DNA from: Actinomycetota bacterium
Lineage (GTDB): Bacteria > Actinomycetota > Humimicrobiia > Humimicrobiales > Humimicrobiaceae
Length of the DNA stretch: 8,696 bases
Direction: 5' to 3'
Assembly: GCA_014360385.1 (NCBI GenBank)
Contig: JACIXO010000037.1
Span: 1 to 8,696, forward strand
In this document: piece after piece, positions 1 to 6,151 of the stretch
How the letters are laid out: each line of letters begins with the position of its first letter
Numbering within the stretch: position 1 is the stretch's first letter
The notes under the pieces: model-generated
The model's input: the letters and a program-made list of their open reading frames with translations, nothing else
What the model was told of the DNA's origin: nothing
The model's database searches: none
Program-made: the position numbers and the translations under genes

Positions 1-201
1 CCTACATTTTAAAACCTTTGTCTCGTTTATTACCAGCACATCCTTTGGGTTTATATAATTTCCTATATTATAGAAAAAGTCATGCCTTATAGAACCTGAA
101 CTTCTTTCCAGTATTAAAAGCCTGGATTTTTCTCTTTCAGGAATGGGTTTCTGAGCTATATATTTTCTGGGAAGCTCATAATCAAATAATTCTATTTTCA
201 T
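1..201 (-). CDS. queA: S-adenosylmethionine:tRNA ribosyltransferase-isomerase, N-terminal part
   Basis: This is the first 67 codons of a gene that runs off the left edge. The translation starts MKIELFDYELPRKYIAQKP and continues with SRLLILER, HDFF and DVLVINETKVLK. These match the QueA N-terminal pattern (FDYxLPxxxIAQxP, SRLL, HxxF, DxLVxNxTxV). QueA transfers and rearranges the ribosyl part of S-adenosylmethionine onto 7-aminomethyl-7-deazaguanine in tRNA to make epoxyqueuosine. It acts in the cytoplasm on tRNAs with GUN anticodons. The ATG at 201 has no clear Shine-Dalgarno sequence before it, but the homology begins exactly here. It follows ruvB on the same strand after 241 nt, as in many ruvAB-queA-tgt clusters, and probably has its own promoter. 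The catalytic regions lie outside the window. The identification is firm. Confidence 0.93.
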   Translation of the reverse strand, partial: MKIELFDYELPRKYIAQKPIPEREKSRLLILERSSGSIRHDFFYNIGNYINPKDVLVINETKVLKCR

Positions 202-244
202 ATGAATTTTAATATCAACTTTGTGTCGATTTTATGCCAACCCT

Positions 245-264
245 ACTTAAGACTTGGCTTAAGT
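245..264. repeat. Perfect inverted repeat ACTTAAG-N6-CTTAAGT
   Basis: Two 7-nt arms (245-251 and 258-264) flank the spacer ACTTGG. It lies between the possible queA promoter and the queA start, so it would form a small hairpin in the leader RNA or serve as a DNA operator. No T tract follows, so it is not a terminator. Its minus-strand half AACTTAAGCC recurs in other intergenic regions of this window. Confidence 0.5.
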
Positions 265-316
265 TATTGAACTACCGCATTGTTGGTATACCTTCACAAT
301 ACTACACTCTTGTATA

Positions 317-345
317 ATTATCTTATGTTAATTTGACCGAGTGAA
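317..345 (-). promoter_or_regulatory. Possible promoter for queA
   Basis: Read on the minus strand, TTCACT (340-345) and GATAAT (317-322) are separated by 17 nt. The match to sigma-70 consensus is 4/6 and 5/6. Transcription would start near 310, leaving a leader of about 110 nt before the queA ATG at 201. The region is AT-rich, so a chance match is possible. Confidence 0.35.
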
Positions 346-406
346 GACTGAAATAAAAAGTAAAAAATAAAAATAATAACACAAGAATACACAATGTAGA
401 CTTTTG

Positions 407-444
407 AAAAATTCGAGATCCAGATTTATTTTAAGCCTGGTATC
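407..444 (-). terminator. Weak possible terminator at the end of ruvB
   Basis: On the minus strand GATACCAG (444-437) can pair with CTGGATC (423-417) with one bulged base. A run of five T follows (411-407) after a 5-nt gap. The hairpin overlaps the ruvB stop codon, and the stem is short with a long AT-rich loop, so efficiency would be low. It would separate the operon from queA. Confidence 0.25.
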
Positions 445-1447
445 AAAAAAGCTTTGGGTTACCTTCTTCTTTCTTTTCTATCCCAAGATGCTCGAAAGCC
501 AGATTTGTAGCCACTCTTCCTTTGGGCGTTCTTTTAATAAAGCCAAGCTGAACCAGGTAAGGTTCGTAAACATCCTCGATGGTGTTTATTTCTTCTCCAA
601 TGGATATGGCAATGGTGCCTATTCCTACAGGGCCACCGTTAAATTTGTTTATAATTGTATCCAGTATTTTCTTATCAATTATATCAAGCCCTAAACTATC
701 TATTTCCAGTCGGGTCAACGCTTTTTCAGCTATTTCCTCGGTTATACTTCCATCTCCATAAATTAAAGCATAATCTCTTACTCGTTTCAGAAGCCTGTTT
801 GCTATCCTCGGGGTTCCTCTACTCCTTCTGGCTATAGCTTTTGCACCTTCCTGGGTTATTTCCAGACCCAATATCTTTGCCGACCTTAGAATTATTTTCA
901 CAATGCTACTTTCCTTATAATAATCAAGTCTTAAGTTGACACCAAATCTTTCTCTTAAGGGAGGTGCCAGAAGTCCTGTTCGCGTGGTAGCCCCAATTAT
1001 AGTAAAAGGAGCAATGTCAATTCTTATAGACCTTGCAGATGGTCCTTTTCCTATCACTATATCCAGCTTATAATCTTCCATTGCAGGATAAAGTATCTCT
1101 TCCACCGCTCTACTTAAACGGTGTATCTCATCTATGAACAAGACATCAAATTTCTCAAGATTTGTTAAAATTGCAGCTAAATCTCCAGCCTTTTCTATAG
1201 CAGGGCCTGAAGTTATTCTAAAGTTAACTCCCAGCTCATTGGCTATTATTTCTGCAAGGCAGGTCTTCCCAAGACCAGGTGGACCTGAAAGGAGAACATG
1301 ATCAAGAGGCTCTCCCCTTTTTTTCGCAGAATTAATAAAAATCAAAAGATTTTCAATTATCCTTTCCTGGCCAATAAATTCAGAAATAAACCTCGGACGA
1401 AGACTTCTGTCCAGTTCGAGGTCTTCACTTCTATATTTAGGATTCAC
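443..1447 (-). CDS. ruvB: Holliday junction branch migration ATPase RuvB
   Basis: RuvB is the hexameric AAA+ motor that, with RuvA, drives branch migration of Holliday junctions. Visible motifs, numbered from the GTG at 1447: Walker A GPPGLGKT (55-62), Walker B FIDEIHR (104-110), sensor 1 GATTR (152-156), an arginine-finger region PLRERFG (163-169), sensor 2 RGTPRIANRLL (210-220), and the C-terminal winged helix with EPYLVQLGFIKRTPKGR (295-311). The 334-residue length is normal. The start is uncertain. The GTG has no Shine-Dalgarno sequence at a usual distance. An AAGGAGG (1498-1504) sits 8 nt before an in-frame CTG at 1489-1487, which would add 14 residues (MAEKKENEG...), and 5 nt before an in-frame ATT. 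It is the last gene of the compact operon and in the same frame as ruvA. Stop codon is TGA. Confidence 0.97.
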   Translation of the reverse strand: MNPKYRSEDLELDRSLRPRFISEFIGQERIIENLLIFINSAKKRGEPLDHVLLSGPPGLGKTCLAEIIANELGVNFRITSGPAIEKAGDLAAILTNLEKFDVLFIDEIHRLSRAVEEILYPAMEDYKLDIVIGKGPSARSIRIDIAPFTIIGATTRTGLLAPPLRERFGVNLRLDYYKESSIVKIILRSAKILGLEITQEGAKAIARRSRGTPRIANRLLKRVRDYALIYGDGSITEEIAEKALTRLEIDSLGLDIIDKKILDTIINKFNGGPVGIGTIAISIGEEINTIEDVYEPYLVQLGFIKRTPKGRVATNLAFEHLGIEKKEEGNPKLF

Positions 1448-1492
1448 ATCCGTTGGAGTAATTCCTTCATTTTCTTTTTTCTCAGCCAGAAT

Positions 1493-2080
1493 TTAAACCT
1501 CCTTGAGTAGAAGTTTTACAAGGTCCTCTGTCCTCATATCATTTAAGTTTATATTTTTTATTTTAGCAAGTGCTCTACTAATTTCCTGCGAGGAATACCC
1601 TAAAGCTTTTAAAGCCTGCCTGGCTTCGGAGACTTTCTCATTCTCCCAGAGAAAATCTATACGAGATACTTCCGCATCCTGTGATAACTTTTCTCTAAGT
1701 TCGAGTATAATCCTTTCAGCCAGCTTTTTTCCAATGCCCGGTATTCTTCTGAGTAACTCAACTTCTCCGTTAATAATTGCACTTTTAATTTCGTCTACAG
1801 TATAAATAGACAAGGCACTAAGACCTATTTTTATGGACACACCTGAGACTTCCAGTAATTTTAGAAAAAATTCTTTCTCCTCTGGAGTAGCAAAACCAAC
1901 AAGTTTAAGTTCATTCTCCCGAATATGAAGATATGTATTTATCTCTATCTCAGTATTTATGGAAGGGAGTTTTTCGAAGGTTTTACCTGAAATTAATATT
2001 TCAAAACCTATCCCGCCTGACTTTACTATAATGAAAGAGGGAGATTTGTTTAAAAGTTTGCCACTTATTTTAGAAATCAT
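1493..2080 (-). CDS. ruvA: Holliday junction-binding protein RuvA
   Basis: RuvA forms tetramers that hold the four-way junction open in a square-planar form and load RuvB. The 195-residue product has the family layout. An OB-fold domain at about 1-63 begins MISKISGKLL and contains SGGIGFEI and YLHIRENELKLVGF. A helix-hairpin-helix domain at about 64-140 has a second HhH RIPGIGKKLAERIILEL (112-128). An acidic linker follows, then a C-terminal RuvB-binding domain of about 45 residues with ARQALKALGYSSQEI. In the first HhH (80-90) the usual GVGPK is GVSIK, so the Gly-Pro turn is missing. The ATG at 2080 follows the ruvC stop by 8 nt, with only a weak AAGAAG before it, suggesting translational coupling. 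Its TAA is directly followed by open codons in the ruvB frame. Confidence 0.97.
   Translation of the reverse strand: MISKISGKLLNKSPSFIIVKSGGIGFEILISGKTFEKLPSINTEIEINTYLHIRENELKLVGFATPEEKEFFLKLLEVSGVSIKIGLSALSIYTVDEIKSAIINGEVELLRRIPGIGKKLAERIILELREKLSQDAEVSRIDFLWENEKVSEARQALKALGYSSQEISRALAKIKNINLNDMRTEDLVKLLLKEV
1498..1504 (-). promoter_or_regulatory. Shine-Dalgarno AAGGAGG inside the ruvA 3' end, probably for ruvB
   Basis: This strong ribosome binding site occupies the last ruvA codons. No ATG, GTG or TTG in the ruvB frame follows at normal spacing; the in-frame choices are ATT at 5 nt or CTG at 8 nt. It decides the ruvB start question, because the GTG usually picked (1447) is 50 nt downstream of the site. 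Confidence 0.6.
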
Positions 2081-2088
2081 TAAACTTC

Positions 2089-2604
2089 TTAAATCTTTAA
2101 ACCTTCAACTCTGGAATTAAACTTACTATAACTTGCATGACAAAGTGCAACAGCCATGGCATCCCAGGCATCATCCTTGTTTGTGAAAAAGTTATCTTCA
2201 ACATTCAAGATCACTTTCAGCATATACTTTATCTGCTTCTTTGTAGCTTTTCCATAGCCTACTATAGCCAATTTAACTTGAAGTGGAGTATATTCATATA
2301 TAGAGATATTATTCTGGCTACCTGCTAATATTGAAATCCCTCTCGCCTGACCAATATTAAATGCTGTTTTTGCATTTGAGCTAAAAAAAATATCCTCAAT
2401 CGCTAAAGAATCAGGAGCGTACTCCACAATCAATCTATTAAGTTCAGAATAAATCTTTTTTAATCTCTCAGGAATTGACTTATATTTTTTAGTCTCAATA
2501 CACCCACAGTACACAGGAAAATATTTATTTTCTCTTATCTCCACAACACCCACACCAGTTGTTTCCAATCCTGGGTCAACACCCATCACCTTCATCTTTG
2601 TCAT
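2089..2604 (-). CDS. ruvC: Crossover junction endodeoxyribonuclease RuvC
   Basis: RuvC is the dimeric, metal-dependent resolvase that nicks two strands of the Holliday junction held by RuvAB. The RNase H-like fold and its acidic residues are visible: D10 in GVDPGLETTG, E70 in LAIEDIFF, and D145 and D148 in KDDAWDAMAVALCH. FSSNAKTAFNIGQARG (74-89) is the conserved central helix region. The 171-residue length is typical. The ATG at 2604 overlaps the yebC stop in an ATGA (2601-2604), which would couple the two genes. An in-frame ATG at 2595 (giving MKVMGVDPG) has a GGAG 10 nt upstream and better matches the usual RuvC start, so the true N-terminus may be three residues shorter. It is followed by ruvA after 8 nt. 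Confidence 0.97.
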   Translation of the reverse strand: MTKMKVMGVDPGLETTGVGVVEIRENKYFPVYCGCIETKKYKSIPERLKKIYSELNRLIVEYAPDSLAIEDIFFSSNAKTAFNIGQARGISILAGSQNNISIYEYTPLQVKLAIVGYGKATKKQIKYMLKVILNVEDNFFTNKDDAWDAMAVALCHASYSKFNSRVEGLKI

Positions 2605-3356
2605 GCTCCAATTTTACTTAAGATCTCATCTGTTATTTCTAGATTTGAATAAACGTTCTGAACATCATCATGTTCATCTAGAAGATTTATGAGTCTCATG
2701 GCTTTTTCCGCATCTTCTCTCGACAGCTTAATTGTTGACTTTGGAACATAAGCTATCTCACTGGATTTAACCTTTATATTGTTCTTTTCAAGATTTGCTT
2801 TTACACTCATAAGATCTGCAGGCAAAACTTTTATCTCGTAAAACTCAGTTTCTTCCTCAATATCTTCTGCACCTGCATCGATGATCTTAAGCATAAATTC
2901 CTCTTCATCCTGAACTTCGGTTTTATCTACAAGAATCACACCTTTCCTTTCAAACAGCCATCCAACACATCCGACTTCCCCCAGGCTTCCATTGTTTCGG
3001 TTAAAAATGTTCCTAATATCTGCAGAAGTCCTATTCTTATTATCTGTCATGGCTTCTACCATTATAGCAATTCCTCCAGGCCCATAACCTTCATATATCA
3101 CTCTCTCAAACTTTGCACCTTCTATCTCGCCTGTTCCTCTCTTAATTGCTCTCTCAATGTTTTCCTGAGGCATATTGTATTCTTTTGCCTTAGCAATTGC
3201 ATTTGCAAGAGCAATATTATTTTCAGGGTCAGGGCTTCCACCTTCTCTTACTGCAACTGTTATGCTCCTGCTGAGTTTCCCAAATATGTTGCCCTTCTTA
3301 GCATCCTCTTTTGCTTTTTTATGTTTTATGGAATGCCATTTAGAATGACCTGACAT
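2601..3356 (-). CDS. yebC: YebC/TACO1-family protein
   Basis: The 251-residue product has the YebC signature from its first residues: MSGHSKWHSIKHKKAKEDA, KGNIFGKLSR, then IYEGYGPGGIAIMVEAMTDNKNRT (86-109), the family core, followed by DIRNIF and GSLGEVGCVGWLF. Length and three-domain layout are normal. The family was long annotated as a transcriptional regulator. The mitochondrial member TACO1 is a translational activator, and recent work places bacterial YebC on ribosomes stalled at proline-rich stretches. Which role applies here cannot be read from the sequence. A good GAAGGAG (3364-3370) inside the end of pdxT lies 7 nt before the ATG, with only one base between the pdxT stop and this start. 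The 3' end overlaps ruvC by 4 nt. YebC next to ruvCAB is a widespread arrangement. Confidence 0.95.
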   Translation of the reverse strand: MSGHSKWHSIKHKKAKEDAKKGNIFGKLSRSITVAVREGGSPDPENNIALANAIAKAKEYNMPQENIERAIKRGTGEIEGAKFERVIYEGYGPGGIAIMVEAMTDNKNRTSADIRNIFNRNNGSLGEVGCVGWLFERKGVILVDKTEVQDEEEFMLKIIDAGAEDIEEETEFYEIKVLPADLMSVKANLEKNNIKVKSSEIAYVPKSTIKLSREDAEKAMRLINLLDEHDDVQNVYSNLEITDEILSKIGA

Positions 3357-3357
3357 T

Positions 3358-3972
3358 TTAATTCTCCTTCTTTACATATTCTCTAATCATGTTCAAGAAA
3401 TATTGATGAATTCTTCTGTCCTCAGAAAGTTCGGGATGAAAAGAACTTACGAGAACATTTTTTTCTCTTGCCATGACTACATTGTTTCCAATTTTACCAA
3501 GAACTTTTACATTATCTCCAACCTTTGTTATTTTAGGAGCTCTTATAAATATAGCTCTGAACTTTTTCGGGTCCGAATTATGATTTAAGTTTAAATCTAT
3601 AAACTCCTCAAAACTATCAATCTGCCTTCCATAAGCATTTCTTTCTACCTCTATGTCTATATAGCCCAGCCCAAAATTTTCATTCTTTACTCTTCGGGCT
3701 AATAATATTAGACCTGCACATGTTCCGAAGATAGGCTTACCCTTCCTGTAAAAATTGTCAAGGCGTGGCTTGAATTCATACAATTCTATTAACTTACTTA
3801 TAGTTGTGCTTTCCCCACCAGGGATTATCAACCCATCTTTATCTTCAAGTTCATAAGGCAGCCTTACTTCATATGCTAAAGCTCCACAACCTTTTATAGC
3901 TATTATGTGCTCCCTGAAAGCTCCCTGTAAAGCCAGGACTCCTATTTTCAAATTCTTCAAATCACTCTCCAT
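3358..3972 (-). CDS. pdxT: Pyridoxal 5'-phosphate synthase, glutaminase subunit PdxT
   Basis: PdxT is a class I glutamine amidotransferase. It releases ammonia from glutamine and channels it to PdxS. The 204-residue product shows the oxyanion-hole region PGGESTTISKL (51-61), the nucleophile Cys85 in GTCAGLILLA (83-92), and the His179/Glu181 pair in SFHPELSED (177-185), so the catalytic triad is complete. GVLALQGAFREH near the N-terminus is the usual family start. The ATG at 3972 directly follows the pdxS TAA (TAAATG), with a GAGGG about 6 nt upstream inside the pdxS end. The adjacency to pdxS and matched stop/start suggest coupled synthesis of the two subunits, which assemble into a 12+12 complex. 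It contributes to PLP made without the deoxyxylulose route. Confidence 0.97.
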   Translation of the reverse strand: MESDLKNLKIGVLALQGAFREHIIAIKGCGALAYEVRLPYELEDKDGLIIPGGESTTISKLIELYEFKPRLDNFYRKGKPIFGTCAGLILLARRVKNENFGLGYIDIEVERNAYGRQIDSFEEFIDLNLNHNSDPKKFRAIFIRAPKITKVGDNVKVLGKIGNNVVMAREKNVLVSSFHPELSEDRRIHQYFLNMIREYVKKEN

Positions 3973-4854
3973 TTACCACCCTCTTACAGAAAGAAGCTCT
4001 TCTTTTGGAATCTTAGATATTTCAGTTCCATACATTGCACTACCAAGATTTCTTGAAACTCTAGCAAGTATCTCAGGATCGTTATAGTGAGTTGTAGCTT
4101 CTACTATAGCTCTTGCCATCTTTGCAGGATTTTCAGACTTAAATATCCCTGAGCCAACAAAAATGCCATCAGCACCAAGCTGCATAATAAGAGCAGCATC
4201 AGCTGGAGTTGCTATTCCACCTGCTGAAAAATTAACCACTGGCAGCTTCTTGTTTTCATGAACGTATAAAACAAGTTCATATGGAGCACCGAGCTCTTTA
4301 GCAACAGTTACAAGCTCTTCACGAGGCAGTGAGGCAACTCTTACTATTTCATCCTTGATATTCCTTAAGTGTCGAACAGCTTCTACTACATTTCCTGTTC
4401 CTGCTTCTCCCTTTGTTCTTATCATAGCTGCACCTTCTGCAATCCTTCTCAAAGCTTCACCTAAATTGGTTGCGCCACACACAAATGGAACCTTAAAATC
4501 CCATTTATTAATGTGGAATCTCTCATCAGCAGGAGTTAAAACCTCACTCTCATCAATATAATCCACCCCAATTGCCTCCAATATCTGTGCTTCTGCAAAG
4601 TGTCCAATCCTTGCTTTAGCCATAACCGGGATAGACACTGCCTCCATTATCTTTATTATGATTTCTGGATCCGCCATTCTGGCAACTCCTCCAGCTGCTC
4701 TGATATCAGCTGGCACTTTTTCCAGAGCCATTACCGCAACTGCTCCTGCCTCTTCCGCTATCTTGGCCTGGTCTACCGATGTCACATCCATTATCACTCC
4801 ACCTTTTAACATTTCGGCAAGGCCTGTCTTAATCCTCAAAGTCCCCTTTTCCAT
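3973..4854 (-). CDS. pdxS: Pyridoxal 5'-phosphate synthase, PdxS lyase subunit
   Basis: PdxS builds pyridoxal 5'-phosphate from ribose 5-phosphate, glyceraldehyde 3-phosphate and ammonia delivered by PdxT. The 293-residue (beta/alpha)8-barrel is strongly conserved. GGVIMDVTS (18-26) contains Asp23. MAKARIGH (78-85) contains Lys80, equivalent to the lysine that binds the ribose-derived intermediate. RTKGEAGTGN (146-155) contains Lys148, the second active-site lysine. FSAGGIATPADAALIMQLGADGIFVGSGIF is the phosphate-binding C-terminal part. The ATG at 4854 fits the family start (GTLRIKTGLAEM). A full AGGAGGTG (4866-4873) overlaps the htpX TAG, but its spacing to the ATG is longer than usual (11 nt after the last base). 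No sign of truncation. Confidence 0.98.
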   Translation of the reverse strand: MEKGTLRIKTGLAEMLKGGVIMDVTSVDQAKIAEEAGAVAVMALEKVPADIRAAGGVARMADPEIIIKIMEAVSIPVMAKARIGHFAEAQILEAIGVDYIDESEVLTPADERFHINKWDFKVPFVCGATNLGEALRRIAEGAAMIRTKGEAGTGNVVEAVRHLRNIKDEIVRVASLPREELVTVAKELGAPYELVLYVHENKKLPVVNFSAGGIATPADAALIMQLGADGIFVGSGIFKSENPAKMARAIVEATTHYNDPEILARVSRNLGSAMYGTEISKIPKEELLSVRGW

Positions 4855-4865
4855 TTGTATCTTAA

Positions 4866-4873
4866 CACCTCCT
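4866..4873 (-). promoter_or_regulatory. Shine-Dalgarno AGGAGGTG overlapping the htpX stop, for pdxS
   Basis: An eight-base match to the anti-Shine-Dalgarno sequence overlaps the htpX TAG codon and serves pdxS. It shows that htpX and pdxS are one transcript in practice. The distance to the ATG at 4854 is long, but no better in-frame start exists nearby. Confidence 0.7.
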
Positions 4874-5810
4874 AATTTTTTATCCCCACTCCTAGAGCCA
4901 TTTCTTCAAGTCTTCTTATTCTCTCCTCTACCGGTGGGTGAGTGCTAAACAAATTACTAAGAAAAGACCTGGCTCTCGTACCAAAAGGATTGGAAATAAA
5001 CAAATGAGCTGTAGCATCGTTTGCCACTCTTAATTTGCTATCCGAACTTATTTTTCTTAATGCATTAGCCAGACCTGCTGGATATCTTGTTATAAGTGCT
5101 CCATTACTGTCAGCCAGAAACTCTCGACTTCTACTTATAGCAAGCCTAATTATAGTAGCAATGAGCGGTGATAAAAGGATGAGTATAATACCTACAACTA
5201 GCAAAATTAAAGACAAAATTCCTCCTCCATTACGATCAGATCTTCTTCTCCCTCCAAAAAAGAAACTTCTCAATATTATATTACTTATTATAGAAAGCAT
5301 ACCCACCAGTACAACTATAATAGTCCCGAGCAGTATATCGTAATTCTTTATGTGAGAAAGCTCATGGCCAATTACACCCTTAAGTTCTTCGTCATTTAAC
5401 TTTTCCAGTAAGCCCCGAGTAAACACTATAACTGCGTTCTCGGGATTTCTACCAGTAGCAAAGGCATTCATTGCTCTATCTTCTATCACATATATTTTAG
5501 GCATTGGAATACCAGCAGCAATCGATAACCCTTCTACCATGTAATACACTCTTGGGTTTTCTTGGTGAGACAGGGGTCTTGCACCAGTTAGCTGTAAAAC
5601 AATTTTGTCGCTGTAGAAATAACTTGCAAAACTGGTAATCCCTGCTATAAATAGTCCAAATATCATAAGCATGATAGAATAGCCTCCACCCAGACCATAT
5701 CTATAGTCAAAGTAAAGACCTACAAAGTATCCTATAAGGCTTATAAAAATTAGGAATCCAACAATAAGTAGGACAGTTTTAAATCTATTTTTTGCTATAT
5801 GCTCATACAT
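4872..5810 (-). CDS. htpX: HtpX-type membrane zinc metalloprotease (M48)
   Basis: HtpX is an inner-membrane metalloprotease for quality control of membrane proteins. The 312-residue product has two N-terminal membrane segments (about 11-33 and 44-66), PKIYVIEDRAMNAFATGRNP (104-123), the zinc motif HELSH (149-153) with Glu150 as catalytic base, two further hydrophobic stretches (about 160-180 and 198-222), and the third zinc ligand Glu230 in SRSREFLAD (226-234). The end STHPPVEERIRRLE (289-302) is the usual family C-terminus. Active-site residues are intact, so it should be catalytically active on the cytoplasmic face. GAGGG lies about 7 nt before the ATG. It is separated from lemA by 404 nt but from pdxS by only 17 nt, making it the first gene of the compact operon. 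Confidence 0.96.
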   Translation of the reverse strand: MYEHIAKNRFKTVLLIVGFLIFISLIGYFVGLYFDYRYGLGGGYSIMLMIFGLFIAGITSFASYFYSDKIVLQLTGARPLSHQENPRVYYMVEGLSIAAGIPMPKIYVIEDRAMNAFATGRNPENAVIVFTRGLLEKLNDEELKGVIGHELSHIKNYDILLGTIIVVLVGMLSIISNIILRSFFFGGRRRSDRNGGGILSLILLVVGIILILLSPLIATIIRLAISRSREFLADSNGALITRYPAGLANALRKISSDSKLRVANDATAHLFISNPFGTRARSFLSNLFSTHPPVEERIRRLEEMALGVGIKN

Positions 5811-5862
5811 GTTGCATCCCTCTTCTGGCTACTTTATTTACAACTTAAGCCTGATTCTTCCC

Positions 5863-5893
5863 AAGTTCTTCTCATGAAAAAAGTTCTTATCAT
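5863..5893. repeat. Imperfect direct repeat, AAGTTCTTCTCAT / AAGTTCTTATCAT
   Basis: Two 13-bp copies (5863-5875 and 5881-5893) differ at one base and start 18 bp apart. They lie 53-83 nt upstream of the htpX ATG, inside its predicted leader. Function unknown; they could be half-sites for a regulator or slippage products. Confidence 0.5.
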
Positions 5894-5905
5894 AAAATAA
5901 TCAAG

Positions 5906-5937
5906 AATAACTAAGCCTATTAATAACTAAGCCTATT
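5906..5937. repeat. Exact 16-bp tandem duplication AATAACTAAGCCTATT x2
   Basis: Two identical head-to-tail copies occupy 5906-5921 and 5922-5937. They lie about 100-130 nt before the htpX start. The core AACTAAGCCTATT resembles AACTTAAGCCTGATT at 5842 with two single-base deletions, so the unit may be a degenerate copy of a recurring intergenic motif. Confidence 0.75.
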
Positions 5938-6027
5938 AAATAGAAATAAATTGAAATAGGGATAACCAACACCATTTCCAAAGACACCTGCATGACTATT
6001 ACACACAAAGAATATCCTGCAAAGAAT

Positions 6028-6055
6028 ATTATACTATTTTATTTTTAGATTTTAA
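6028..6055 (-). promoter_or_regulatory. Probable promoter for htpX and the downstream operon
   Basis: On the minus strand there is a perfect TATAAT (6033-6028), with TTAAAA (6055-6050) 16 nt upstream, 4/6 to the -35 consensus. Transcription would start near 6021, giving a leader of about 210 nt before htpX. The -35 element overlaps one arm of the inverted repeat at 6052-6100, a position where a bound protein would compete with RNA polymerase. The AT-rich context lowers certainty. Confidence 0.4.
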
Positions 6056-6100
6056 GATAACCTTAATATGGGTTCAAATCCCCTAAATAAGCTATCTTAA
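6052..6100. repeat. Extended inverted repeat with a T-arm-like loop
   Basis: TTAAGATA (6052-6059) and TATCTTAA (6093-6100) are perfect arms. Inside them CTTA (6062-6065) pairs with TAAG (6088-6091), and GGG (6070-6072) with CCC around a TTCAAAT loop. The inner part GGTTCAAATCC matches a tRNA T-arm consensus, but no D-arm, anticodon arm or acceptor stem is present. The element lies directly upstream of the predicted htpX promoter. Confidence 0.5.
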
Positions 6101-6123
6101 TCCAAAGCTTCCTATAAGGTTAT
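6057..6123. repeat. Competing inverted repeat ATAACCTTA ... TAAGGTTAT
   Basis: Perfect 9-bp arms at 6057-6065 and 6115-6123. The left arm shares ATA (6057-6059) with the inverted repeat 6052-6100, so the two structures cannot form together over their full length. In a lemA-htpX read-through RNA this is an alternative-pairing layout. It may equally be two overlapping protein sites or chance in AT-rich DNA. Confidence 0.45.
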
Positions 6124-6133
6124 ATTTGAAGTC

Positions 6134-6151
6134 AATATTAATGTTAATATT
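6134..6151. repeat. AT-only palindrome AATATTAA-TG-TTAATATT
   Basis: Two perfect 8-bp arms flank a 2-bp centre. It lies about 65 nt after the lemA stop. The loop is too short for an RNA hairpin, so as a signal it would be a DNA site; low sequence complexity makes a chance origin likely. Confidence 0.4.

Noticed and set aside
245..264. HspR-type HAIR operator (CTTGAGT-N7-ACTCAAG)
   Set aside because: The half-sites are in the reverse order (ACTTAAG ... CTTAAGT), the spacer is 6 not 7, and each half has a mismatch.
404..694. 96-codon plus-strand ORF
   Set aside because: It lies opposite the 3' end of ruvB, whose protein is clearly conserved. It has no recognisable domain and looks like an antisense shadow.
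4658..4948. 96-codon plus-strand ORF antisense to pdxS and htpX
   Set aside because: Both opposite genes are unambiguous, with intact active-site motifs; the antisense frame shows no family features.
5035..5343. 102-codon plus-strand ORF antisense to htpX
   Set aside because: Hydrophobic only because it mirrors HtpX membrane segments; no ribosome site and no known family.
6052..6100. Possible tRNA gene, because of GGTTCAAATCC
   Set aside because: There is no D-arm, anticodon arm, acceptor stem of 7 bp at the right distance, or CCA end. At most it is a remnant.
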